From contig JBITNC010000001.1 in assembly GCA_050084985.1 (NCBI GenBank), forward strand, positions 11,470,001 through 11,534,000: 64,000 bases of DNA, read 5' to 3'. Shown here in pieces: positions 44,322 to 55,050 of the stretch. This DNA comes from Nageia nagi (taxonomy: Eukaryota; Pinophyta). The translations under genes were made by a program, and so were the position numbers. Numbering within the stretch: the first letter of the stretch is position 1; the number at the start of each line of letters is the position of its first letter. The notes under the pieces are model-generated. The model had not been told where the DNA came from. It made no database searches and saw nothing but the letters and a program-made list of their open reading frames with translations.

Positions 44322-45230
44322 TCATGGTTGAATTGGAAAAGTGTACCTCATATCTTTTGTAGTGGCATATTTTTGTAACTTTGGTGGAGAAGTAGGTCTA
44401 TCAGCCATATGCATAATTTTTTCTTCTTCTTTTAGTATATGTTTGTCTATTTTCCTTATGAAAAGGAGTAGATGCATACTTGAGCTCATGTAATTCAATA
44501 CTCCAAAGCTAATATTTTTATTATGAAGAGAATGCAAATTAAGAACATGTACAATAAAATCTCTAAAGATAGCACAAATTTTAGTTTCATCCAATTTACT
44601 TTGAATTGATTTCCATACCTTTTTTAACTATGGAATGTATTTTTCTAGTGTTTCATTACCCAATTACCTCATTGCACATAACTCTATAACAATACTTTGC
44701 TCTATGATATTATTTTTATATTTTCCCATGAATAACATGACCAATGAATTGAAAGAATCAATTGAACCACTAGGAAAATTATGGAACTGTTTACTAGCAT
44801 CACCTTTCAGACTTCTTGACAAGAATTTTGTCAACAACTTCTCCTTCGATCCTAATTTCAACAAGCACTCCTAAAAGTGATAAGATGTTATTTTGGGTCT
44901 TGTTTGCCACTACACATCTCAAATTTGGGGGCCTTGTGCTTGGGTGGTAGGGAAAAATTATGGATCTCCTCAAATAAGGGTGAGATGAATACATCATCAT
45001 AGTCTTCTCTGTTTAGCTATGATCTCTTGCTATTCTCAATATTGGTAAGTTATGCATTGATGATAGGATTTGGCACCACCAATGAACTACCCATACTAGT
45101 AAATGTCTCAACTTTCTTTTCCATCCTTTCCATTCTACTAAGAATATCCTTCATAAATTGCTCTATTTGGTTGTTGTTAGTGGCCCAAAAATACCTAAAC
45201 ACACTATTGATGGTGTAGATCCATTACAAA
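44322..45230 (-). pseudogene. Gag of the minus-strand Tat-like element (decayed)
   Basis: Frames 45000-44800, 44864-44664 and 44594-44322 together give a gag: LLTKFLSRSLKGDASKQFHN, PSGSIDSFNSLVMLFMGKY, ELCAMR, then a C-terminal region with TSPPKLQKYATTKDMRYTFP. The sister gag at 22994-24050 aligns throughout. Stops and shifts break it. The stretch 43861-44321 is poorly preserved linker. Confidence 0.75.
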
Positions 45231-45276
45231 AGTTTTACAAGATCTTTCCAGGAGGGAAAGATAACTTGAATAGTTG

Positions 45277-45285
45277 GGTTCACCA
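45277..45285 (-). promoter_or_regulatory. Primer-binding site TGGTGAACC
   Basis: Minus strand, three bases (TTT) after the 5' LTR end; identical in core and spacer to 22872-22883. Confidence 0.7.
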
Positions 45286-45288
45286 AAA

Positions 45289-45872
45289 TGTAGATTCAAA
45301 ATAATATGTAATTTGATAAATTAAAGCACTATTTATCTACAATATTTAATTGAAGCATATATTAGAAATATGATATAAAATGTACAATAATAAATAATGT
45401 ACCTTCATCACAATTGTATAAACATGGAATAATGAAAACTATTCATCAATTATCATAATGCATTCACACAGATGCACACTGCCAATGGCCTAAAGGTGTC
45501 ACACTGCTAGTTGTGTGGAATAAATGGATCAACAAAAGGAATAAAAGATATGTGAAAGTGAGTCAAAGGGTTTAATAGATATATGCAGTGGTGGTGTTAC
45601 AAAATATTGTTGTTGGTAGGATAGAGCGATCTTGCATGTGTTGAAGTCTCTCTTGGTATTTTTTATGTCCTTTCTCTCTTTTGTTGTGTTGCCTTTGATG
45701 TGTCTTTATAGCAATGTCCTTATCTTCCTTGATTCTTGAGATCAATGCACATTACATAATTTGATGTATCTTTCTTGATATTTGACATCTTTTACATTGT
45801 ATAATGCTCCATTACATTGAAGCTCTAAAATGAATTATTTAATAAATAATAATTCATTTTTAGGCATCTACA
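45289..45872 (-). mobile_element. 5' LTR of the minus-strand Tat-like element
   Basis: On the minus strand it begins TGTAGATGCCTAAAAATG at 45872 and ends TTTGAATCTACA at 45289. Nearly CpG-free, unlike its partner. Confidence 0.9.
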
Positions 45873-46700
45873 CATACTCCTAATTGTTGTAGACTATACG
45901 TTTACTCCCAAAGAGTCATCTCACCAAACTAAGCATGATTTTCAAACATATACATATTTGGTACATATTACAATCATTATAGTCTTTGAAATGGTTTTAC
46001 AATAAGGCAATTTAGGAGATAGTCCATAGGCCTTCCAACTTATCCATTTTGTGCATATCCTACATTCATTACAATCCTACAAAACTATGTTTATATCATG
46101 CATCTTGTCAAACAATTCACATTCCATTTCTAAGCATCTATGTCTAGCATAAATCTCTAATAAGGCATTTAAAAATATAATATTTTATGCAAAATCCCTT
46201 TTATCTGCTCTTTGATGCACATCCATTCTCTAAAAACATGCATTCCCTCATAACTGTATCTACTAGTAAAAATTTTGCTCCTCCCTAGCTCCTTCCATCA
46301 CTTTGTTGTAAAATCACCCTCAACTATCCTCATATCCATCCCTGAACTTCCCTCTTAGGATAGAAATCCAAGCAAGACATGTCCTCCATCTATGAAAACT
46401 ATCACTCCACTACTCAAATAATAATAATTACTTACAAATAAAATCTATTTTAAAACATAAGATCATGGAAAAATAATTTAACAATTTAGATTCAACAAAA
46501 TTAAGGCTAAATATTTAATGTCCAAAAGATTATATAAAAAAGCTAGAGATCCAAATATTAATATGAAATTTGAAAGCATAATGAGGTTTATTCATAAAAG
46601 CTATGATCATAATATTCATACCACAAAATAATCATTACATTTCCTCACATGGAAATGAAACATCTCTTGAACATAATAGTGCTTGTAGTGGTCCATGACA
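45873..46700 (-). mobile_element. 5' LTR of the LARD, second part
   Basis: Resumes after the nested element at target CATAC, contains the empty TCACC site (45921-45925), and ends GGTCCATGACA at 46700, followed by TGTTA. Confidence 0.85.
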
Positions 46701-46705
46701 TGTTA
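46701..46705. repeat. Target-site duplication TGTTA, right copy
   Basis: Matches 19368-19372 exactly. Confidence 0.85.
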
Positions 46706-47570
46706 TGCATAATAATGAATTTTCATAAATAAATAAATATAGTTTTTTTTTATATATTTAAATATTTTGAATATACAACCTCAAATTTAGCACCATTTAG
46801 CTCAACATTTATAAGAAAAAAACTTTCAAGTTAACTCGCCAACATTTAATTTTTCTTAATAAAGATAAGCGTAAATATCCACATATAGTTATATTTTCAC
46901 AAGATATCATCTTGAAATTATAAATAATTTATTGTGTGTTGATATAGTTTTCATCTATACCCACTATATATATTTTATGTTATACACTTAGATAACTATA
47001 CATTTTAGGATATCAACTTATAGAGCAATCAAGTCACTTTGATTTGATAAATATTTTCCATTTCTAAGGAATTACAAATGCTTGTCTTTTCCTCTATTAA
47101 CATGGTTGTTTATGGGGGACTGCTTATGCTCATCTCATAATATTTTAAGATAGTTATCTAGAGAGGATTTCTTATGCTTGTATAATGAGATTACTTATGC
47201 TCATCTAGGAAGGATTTCTTAGTACACTGATCATAGAGTAGATGATCATCTTAGAAGGCCCATAGATATCATATCTTATAAGTTACAAATTTCCATCTCA
47301 AATAAAATACAGGTGCTCATATATGATTGATTAAAGATGCTCATATAGAAGGATTATTGATGTTCATGTTTGAAATATTGCATATGCTTATCTCCTAAGG
47401 ATTACAAACAATCATCTTCCATAGTGAAGATACTCATCTCAAAAGGATTATGGATGCTCATCAACTAAGTATTATAGATGCTCATATTTCATAATGCAGA
47501 TTCTTATCTTAGAAGGATCATAAATACTCTTCAACTAAGGATTTTAAGCACTTGTATTTCAAAGTGTAGG
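46706..47570. repeat. Non-coding DNA with degenerate short repeats
   Basis: From about 47100 to 47560 a motif like 'aggatta..gatgctcat' recurs roughly every 25-45 bp with heavy divergence. No coding frame. Confidence 0.45.
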
Positions 47571-48429
47571 TAAAATGGCACACACTAGAAAAGGTAAGGG
47601 AAAGGATGAAGATCATAAACCTATAATGAATAATAACCCTACAATGAAGCATCTTATGATATTTCAAACTTGTACAATTTTATAATCATTTATTTTTTAT
47701 TTTTACCATATAATAGTTATATTTTTAATGAGACATCATACGATAAAAAATATATTTATATGCAAAAAAATCTATTGATCCTATTATGCATCTACTTGAA
47801 GATACTTTTTATTTGAAATAACTCAATTTGAAAATATTAAGAATAATAACAACATAAAACCTATATCTAAGGTAACTAGTAACACTCTAGCAGAAATTCA
47901 TAATATTGAATCTAATAAAGATAATTCTAAATGTAACAATAAAATCACATATGTTACAAAATCTTCTAAAAAATATAATATAAAACAATAAATTCATTAG
48001 GCCATTGATAGAGCATTTAAGGAAGAATAGTCATCATGATTTATTTTTATTGAGCTAGTTATACCTAAAAATGCTAATAGCCAAGAAAATGTAAATGTAA
48101 TATTTTTACCTAGAAAGTAGGGAGGAAATAATAGATATAGCTTAAGGTTAGCACAACTCAAAAACATTATGGGAAAGCATATGTAAAAAATAACACACCC
48201 AATGAATATGCTAGAAAAGTTCAAATCACAAAGGATGAGTCTAAATGTTTCCATAAGAAATATAGAATCAAATATAATAAAAGGATGTAAGAACAAAACA
48301 TTTGTGAAAAAATATTCATAACTATTACATCCTAATAAAAAAAAAAAGAGAGAAAGATAAAATTTTAGTTTAAAAATATATGTATTTTTTTATTATATTT
48401 TATTTTCTTAAATAGGGTAGATTGATAAT
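47571..48429 (+). other. Possible N-terminal remnant of the hAT-like gene, uncertain
   Basis: An ATG near 47575 starts a short basic frame (MAHTRKGKGKDEDHKP) that soon ends. The remainder is AT-rich with short basic frames. It may be the upstream part of the transposase gene that follows, but I see no zinc-finger motif. Confidence 0.25.
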
Positions 48430-49196
48430 AGATTTTATTGACCATAAGGCACTTTTTGATTTAGCAAGAAAACACCTTCCTACTTCCTATTGATTTGATT
48501 GGAGTGGTTGGAAAATTGTTAAATTTCTTGCATTGGTATAAAAAGAAGATTTGAAAGATATTGTTAAACATGTAAGTTTCATTTCTTTATCAATTGATGA
48601 GGTAACTATTGTTGACAACACATCATGCATATGCATAGATGTTTACACATTCAATTAACATATAGAAAACCTTATTTGTTAACAATACATAGAATGAAAG
48701 AAGCATGTAAGTCTACAACCCTTTACAATCTTGTTTTTAATAGTTTGAAATATGTTGTTGATATGGATGATGATGATATCACTAGAAAGCTAATATGGGT
48801 AGGTGCATAGGGTACTTTATTAATGTAAGGAAACATGAATTGAATTTGTATTTTACTTAAAATATTTGTTTCTTCGTACATGATACCTATTCGTAGAATG
48901 AATCTTGCATACCAAATGATAATATCAAATACTTATTTGGCAAAAGTGGAGGAATTAATTAATGAAATATATGCATTTTTTTCAAAGATATCTAAAAGGA
49001 ACCTAAAGTTCCAAAAAAATTCACTTGGAAAAATTGATGGGAAAAGAATGTTGAAAGATGTACATGCTAGATGGATTTTAATGTTTAAATTTGTAGAAAG
49101 TGTATTTCAACAATATCCAATTTTAATAGGTTTTTTTCATAAAAATAGAAGAGTAGTTGATAGAGCTAAAGATTTGTTATATTGTTTGACATAATT
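48430..49196 (+). pseudogene. hAT-like transposase remnant (DUF4371/TTF-type family)
   Basis: The plus-strand frame, crossed by stops and one or more shifts, reads through HKALFDLARKHLPTSY, SGWKIVKFLAL, DLKDIVKHVSFISLSIDEVT (first catalytic Asp region), IVDNTS.ICIDVYTFN, then two open pieces. Piece 48625-48810 ends near the expected GADGA motif (here WVGA.GTL). Piece 48880-49194 has RMNLAYQMI, VEELINEIYAFFSKISKR and RMLKDVHARWILM, matching the 'AHR.NLA...L.....YFs.S.KR....TRW.S' pattern of plant hAT-like proteins with a TTF-type zinc finger. The C-terminal dimerisation region is not recognisable, and no terminal inverted repeats were found. Confidence 0.65.
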
Positions 49197-49876
49197 TGAA
49201 ATACTAATCATATTATGTGGAATGATTCAGATGTTATATGAAAAGAACAAAATGATTAAGATGTGTCATGAAAGAACCATATATATAATTTATTTCATAA
49301 GTGAAATAAAATGAGTATGATGAATATTTATAGATTGTATAAAACCAATTTTACTAATAAATTATTTCAAAATTGGACTGTATTGATTAATGTGAAAGAT
49401 TTGAAAAGTTTTTTGAGATTTTACATAGATGATAGACTTTGTATTTTTGTTAATGGTTAATATTTTTGTTTGTATTATTTCAAAAGATAAGGAGATATGA
49501 TATCATCTACATAAATTACATTTCAAAAAGTTTTCATAATATTTGTCAAATTTGAAAAGCATTTTATAGGAAATAAGGATAAAATTAAGTATAGGAGATA
49601 CATTGACAAAATAAATCAAATAAAAATTTCAAAGAGATGACTTGCTTGAAGCTATGGTCATATTCAATCAAAAATTTTGTAATCCTATTTTGTATAATAG
49701 TAGTACAGGTAAGTTTTTCAATAAACATATGGATGTTCTTGTTAATCATTTTGCAATACCTATGGAAGTTAATAGTGTAGAGATTAAATAAATTCTAGAA
49801 TTTATCTTCATCCAAGCACTTCATGTATATTTTTCTTTTTTTCTTGTACAATTCATTCCTAAGAAAATGTTTAATA
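49197..49876. other. Non-coding DNA
   Basis: AT-rich, no frame recognised. It would be expected to hold the hAT C-terminus but I see no match. Confidence 0.25.
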
Positions 49877-50160
49877 GGAAGTTGATCCCAACTCTAAAGC
49901 TATCAAAGCTCTTCTTTTTAATGCATTTAAAGTGTGATTCAACATCTTCATTTCTTTTCCACCATCTTCACTAGGTATTTCCATCACCATAGTTTATTTT
50001 TATTTCTCCTTCATCAAAATGTGATAATCCATGTTATGCTCCTTAATAATTAATTTTAATGCATTTCTATCTCTCAAATCTTTCTTGATCTTTTCCTTTA
50101 TCATATATGCATTTACCAAGTTGTTTCTTACTTTTTTAGCCTAAACAAATAAATTGTTCA
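49877..50160 (-). pseudogene. Unidentified decayed coding segment
   Basis: The minus strand reads about 90 codons with two nearby stops, giving a Lys/Arg/Glu-rich helical protein: KKVRNNLVNAYMIKEKIKKD, then NALKLIIKEHNMDYHILMKE, and SEDGGKEMKMLNHTLNALKR. The amino-acid pattern looks coding, unlike the strand's neighbours, but I recognise no family. It could be a short conserved domain of a transposon protein. Confidence 0.3.
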
Positions 50161-51540
50161 CTTATTTCTTTAAGTTGTCAAAGTTGGACTACACCAATAA
50201 AGCAAAATAATAATAATTAGATATTTACTAAAATATGATAAAATAAAATAGCATATACTAAATCTATAAATAAAAATATCTCAATTACATCTTTTGTAAG
50301 TTTTGCAATTTCAAATTGTATATAAAAATACTAAAATTTAATATTTAGTACCTTATATATTTTGTTTCAATGATCTAAGTATGAAGTATTTGAGTGTATA
50401 CCATAAAAGCTTTCTAGGGACTTTATCAAAGCTTAAACACATGAAAAGGAGTAATGTTGGGCTATTAAATCACCAAGGAGGATGAACAAAGCACCTAAGA
50501 GGTACAAGGGCTTCAAATACACTAAGTTCTAGGGAGCTAAGGTAGTGATATCAATATTCATTAAGTGAGATCCTAGAAAGCAAAAAAAATAATATTCTTA
50601 AATGTAAATATGGGTAAAATGCTGATGTGAGTTCCAAAAATATATGTCTAACTTTAGCATAACAAAACAAATGATATCACTCAACCTAAGTTACTAGAAT
50701 TTGAACTAACTACCAGGAGTCTAAAGATGATGATGTTAGTGATGACAAGTCTAATAATTGATAAGGACTTAAAACCATAATAAGCAAGTGGAAAGAGAAT
50801 GTGAAGGCTCAAACAATTAGTTATTTGAAATAGTTATATCAATAATAGATAGTTGTATAATTAATAATAGTTTAGATCTCAAGTATGAACATAAGAAACC
50901 TATGTATGATTCCAAGTGACTAGTGAACCATAATGAAAATATCAACAAGCCATAAAAAATTGGTTTCAAATGAATACTAGGAGAAAGAAATAAATGATAT
51001 TACAAACTAAAACTATTACCTAGAAGGAAGTAGGATTCATGATTCACCTATGATTAGACATACAAACACTAGACCAAAAAGGGCTTTTGGAGGCATTTTT
51101 AAACCACTTCCTATTATATTTACACATAATTATCTACTTTTCACCTATGAGGCCACCACCAAAATTCCCCTCTCTAAGGTAGTGATTAATACATATAGAT
51201 ATATGGTATACAAAACCACCTTCTCATGGAATATAGTAGTGGTTATAAATTTCCTCTCTATCAACCAATGCGAGTGACTAAAACTTCCTTTGAACCTACA
51301 TCATTATTCTTAAAAGTGATGGTTATAATCATCTCTTTATGTATATATATGCCAGTTTAATATTTTTGCATAGTTATTATATTTTTTAAAAAGGGGTGTA
51401 GCATAGAATCATTCTTCCAAATGGAAGAATATTTCCAAGCTATGTCATCCTTGGTTAACCAAGGCACACAAGTGCAATCATACTAACCTAATTATGATGC
51501 TCATCATGGACTCCTAAAGGGTGAGCTAATGGAACTTATA
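50161..51540. other. Non-coding DNA
   Basis: No gene or repeat supported. The 75-codon frame at 51050-51277 has no family features. Confidence 0.25.
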
Positions 51541-51582
51541 TATATAATATAAAATATATATATATATATATATATATTATAT
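51541..51582. repeat. (TA)n microsatellite
   Basis: An almost uninterrupted TA run. It adjoins the degenerate satellite to its right. Confidence 0.9.
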
Positions 51583-52130
51583 GATGAAAGATAAAGGCAT
51601 GTCCATGATCAAATGCATCATATGATATAAAATGAGCCAAATACGCCAATATGTTATATGAAATGATCTAATTAAACCATACTAGTTTGAAATGATGTTA
51701 TTGTACCATATGATATGAAATGATAAGTGAATATAAAATGATCTAAATACACCAACATGTTCATGACTAAGTACACCATATGATATAAATTGATACAAAT
51801 GCACCAACATATGATATGAAATTATCTAAGTACACCATATAAGTTTGAAATAATGCAACTATACCATATGATATGAAATATACACCAACATATGATATGA
51901 AATTGATGTAAGTACACCATGCATTCTGATATGATGCAACTCTATCATATCATATGAAATTATCTAAATACACTATATTATATGCAAATTATGTAACTAT
52001 ATATGATATGAAATTATTCAAATATATTTGAGCTCTAAGGTGGAAAAAATTATAATCCTTGTAATACAAACTAAAATGATATGATATGAAATTATTCAAA
52101 TATATGATATGCAAGTGGTAAGTTGGAAAA
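51583..52130. repeat. Degenerate satellite with CATATGATATGAAAT motif
   Basis: The motif 'catatgatatgaaat' or a variant recurs at least a dozen times in 550 bp, typically followed by 'tatctaagtacacca'. The spacing is irregular (about 25-60 bp). Two further copies lie near 52280 and 52310. Confidence 0.75.
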
Positions 52131-52351
52131 AATATAGTTGTAATACAAAACAATTTTTCAACCTAGAAATTTAAATATTATGTTGTCTTACCTCTATAAT
52201 AAGCACAATAAGATATCTTCCCCCCTAGATAACCTATTCAAAACATTATAATGTTATGACACAACCATCCTAGATTCTTCAAACATATGATATGAAATAT
52301 TCCAATTCCATCATATGATAATAAATTATGGACTTCTAAGTTGATCCATGA

Positions 52352-52981
52352 TGTATATGCCTAAAAATGAATTCTTGTGTATTAAATAATTCATTTTATA
52401 GCATCAATGAATATTTATTATAAAAAGAGGTTTAAATATACCCAAGGCAATATAATCAATATAATGGATAATTGTATAATGTAAGAGGTATCAAATATTA
52501 AGAATGATACCACAAATAATGTAAAAGGAAATGATACCAAGAATAAAAGAAGATCAAAATATTGCTATAATGGAATATCAAAAGCAACACACAATGGGGA
52601 TCACAAATAGGAATAAATCTAGAGAGAAAGATTGGAACATGCAATATCATTTCATCCTACCCATAATGTTGGTTTGTAACACCACATATTCTTAGTTATA
52701 CTATACCCTTCATCTTATTTCATGCATTTCAATTTTTTCTTGTGGATTTGCATATTATAGGCCATTGACAATGTGCTTCTCTTAGGTTGTTAACATGTGT
52801 TTCTCATGGTATGTTAATGTGATTGATGTATGATATCTATTATTTCATGTTGATATGGATATGATTAAGGTACCTTATTTATCATGCTCATTTATTGACA
52901 TATCTTTGATATATGCTTCAAAATTATATTATAGAAAAATAGTGATTTGATTTATTATTCATGCATTATTTTTAGTCTACA
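52352..52981 (+). mobile_element. Solo LTR of the Tat-like family
   Basis: Begins TGTATATGCCTAAAAATG and ends TTTTTAGTCTACA. It is flanked by the perfect 5-bp duplication CATGA (52347-52351 and 52982-52986). Internal sequence is colinear with the minus-strand LTR at 45289-45872, for example 'atgctt' followed by the 'tagaaaaatagtg' 3' end. It is what remains after LTR-LTR recombination of a full element. Confidence 0.85.
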
Positions 52982-52986
52982 CATGA

Positions 52987-54084
52987 TGCAAGGCTTGGAA
53001 ATTATTTGACAAATGCATGATGTAAATACAATTTTAAGAATACCACAATTATGATCATGAATTATATAATTATGCTCAAATTATTCAAGTATGCTCTATA
53101 TTTTTAATTATTTCTTAATCAATTCAAATATGTTATACAGTACTACTACCATAACATTTGAATTTACAAGCACTAAGTAGACATATCCATGCACCTAAGT
53201 AGCACTTTTTGTAAAAAAGAAATGAATATAAAACCTAATAGACATGAATGTAAAATATGGATAATGCGTGATGTAGAAATAGTCTCATTGATTATAATGG
53301 TTGGAGGAAATGTAATTAATGGCTACAACAAGGATACCCTTAAACTTTGATATGATGAACCACTTGGAAACCATACATTTTTTCTATATTTGGCTAAGTA
53401 TTACCAATATGTTTTTACTAACTTATCACATGTCATAATTAATTTGTAAAAATATTCTTGTATAGGCCATGCAATGAAGGATCCTATAACATATTCCATT
53501 ATTTTCATCTAACACATCCACACAACCAACTGAGCGTTTATGGATATTTTGGCACTTAGGGGTATTTGGTGTATTATGAAGCCAATACAAGAGGAGATGA
53601 AGTGCAACAAAGTATTTTAGTTTGTAACCTTCCAGTATTCTTACATAGTCCATGTGTTATAACTAAAATAATAATAATTAGGGTTACCTATAAAATATTC
53701 AATTTAACTAATTTACTACAAAATAACAAAAAAATAATGACATGTAAGATGATAATGGCAAAATTAATCTTGACCTATAAAAAATAGATTTATAAAAGAT
53801 AGAAACCTATACTTTACCTATGATGAGGAATAGAGGTAAAATCTAATTGAAAGAGGATGAATGATGAGATTCTCTAAAAGATGGAGCTAAGAATCTGACC
53901 TTAACTTAGCATTGATGCTAGGAATCCAATGATATCACTTGGTAACCATTCTATAATACCTTACCCTTTTATTAGATATCATTATTATACCTTCAATGCA
54001 CATAATCTTGCTCTCAAAGGGATCAAATATCACATGAATGTAGAGCTTAGAGTATAATAAAATCTAGAAATGATAGGTGGCATT
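52987..54084. other. Non-coding DNA
   Basis: No supported gene. Short frames at 53426-53653 and 53566-53787 overlap on opposite strands and look random. Confidence 0.25.
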
Positions 54085-54379
54085 AAGAAACACTGGTCAA
54101 GATTGACACAAGTATATTATCACTTATCAAAGATTTAGGATTATGTCATGTCATATCATATCTTTGATCATGCACAACCCCTCAACCTTTATAGGTAATA
54201 GTTCTAATGTTAAGGCTCCTCCTTAGGCTTATTGTGAAGTTAAGTCAACCTGTTAACAAAAGCATAAAGGTAGATGAGAGTGGACATAGAAAAGAGATTT
54301 ATTTAATAAATTAAATAAATAATTTTGAATACCTAAAGGGGTATTTTAATTAAATTAAAATTTATTATTAGGTGTTAAC
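54085..54379 (-). mobile_element. Possible LTR end of another minus-strand gypsy element
   Basis: The plus strand reads ...TTATTATTAGGTGTTAACA then 'aatgctacactttga'. On the minus strand that is a purine-leaning tract followed by TGTTAACACCTAATAATAA, the same layout as polypurine tract plus LTR start in the Tat-like elements. The other LTR border is not identified, so the left coordinate is a guess. Confidence 0.3.
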
Positions 54380-54759
54380 AAATGCTACACTTTGAATATG
54401 TTTTAATGCATTTGAGTTAAAAGATAATCAAAGCATAACTTTAAAGTATATCAAGAAAAGCAAGAAAGTACTTCCTAAAAACGTTATCTCACAGCGGCAA
54501 CTTTGGATGTCCTAGTTTTTTATTTATATTATGCCCCCTCTTTGACTTGGTTATGATATGATGTACCTCTCATCATAGGATCAATATAAGGAAAAGAAGA
54601 AAGGAACCTAAAAAGAGCTTAGAAAAGAAACATTTTTGAGCAAGATATCTCAAATATAAATATTAAACATAATGATATGGAAAGTATGATAAGAAAATAA
54701 AACCTATCATTAGTGATTTACTCACCAATATTTGATGAATATGATAACCAATTTAGATT

Positions 54760-55050
54760 GATTAGCTTGGTTTTCCAAGCCACCATATTTCTATGGATTT
54801 TGATATGAATGACCCTTCCTTACAAAGGCACCAAGTGATAAGATTGACGCTTCCTTACAAAGGAATCAAATGATAAGAATGATCAGCTTGGTTTCCCAAG
54901 CTACTATGTTTCTATGGATTTGTTGATAAGAGTGCACTTTCCTTATAAAGGAGACCAATGACATTAGTGACCAACTTGTTTTCCCAAACCACTATGTTTC
55001 CATGGATTTGTTGATAAGAGTGCACCTTCCTTACAAAGGAGGCCAATGAT
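54760..55050. repeat. Tandem repeat, about 90-120 bp x 3
   Basis: Units starting near 54764, 54884 and 54972 share 'cttggttttccaagc.ac', 'tttctatggatttgttgat' and 'ccttccttacaaagga'. They may be the subterminal array of the element whose LTR end is at 54379, by analogy with 28990-29580. Confidence 0.75.

Larger units (their letters stand above)
36635..45872 (-). mobile_element. Tat-like Ty3/gypsy element inserted in the right LARD LTR
   Basis: LTRs at 36635-37253 (3') and 45289-45872 (5') bracket a minus-strand interior with gag, protease, RT, RNase H and integrase. It is the same family as 22231-30700. The right target copy is CATAC (45873-45877); on the left only CATA (36631-36634) remains, fused to a shortened LTR end, so a few junction bases were deleted. 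The uninterrupted sister LTR reads through at 22179-22183. The archaeal-type RNase H region is missing, apparently lost where the gag-only element inserted. Confidence 0.9.
19373..46700 (-). mobile_element. Large LARD-like LTR retrotransposon carrying nested insertions
   Basis: Two long direct repeats bound a 2,135-bp interior (31719-33853). Both repeats read TGTAAAGAACC...GGTCCATGACA on the plus strand, and a perfect 5-bp target duplication TGTTA flanks the whole. The primer-binding site abuts the right repeat and the polypurine tract abuts the left one, so the element is on the minus strand with its 5' LTR on the right. Subtracting nested insertions, the LTRs are about 3.87 kb (left) and 3.6 kb (right). 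The interior has no recognisable gag or pol. Very long LTRs with a short non-coding interior and intact cis signals are the hallmarks of a LARD, mobilised by another element's proteins. Confidence 0.85.

Noticed and set aside
47997-48296. Minus-strand 99-codon hydrophobic ORF
   Set aside because: Hydrophobicity arises from antisense of A-rich DNA just upstream of the plus-strand hAT remnant; no motif.
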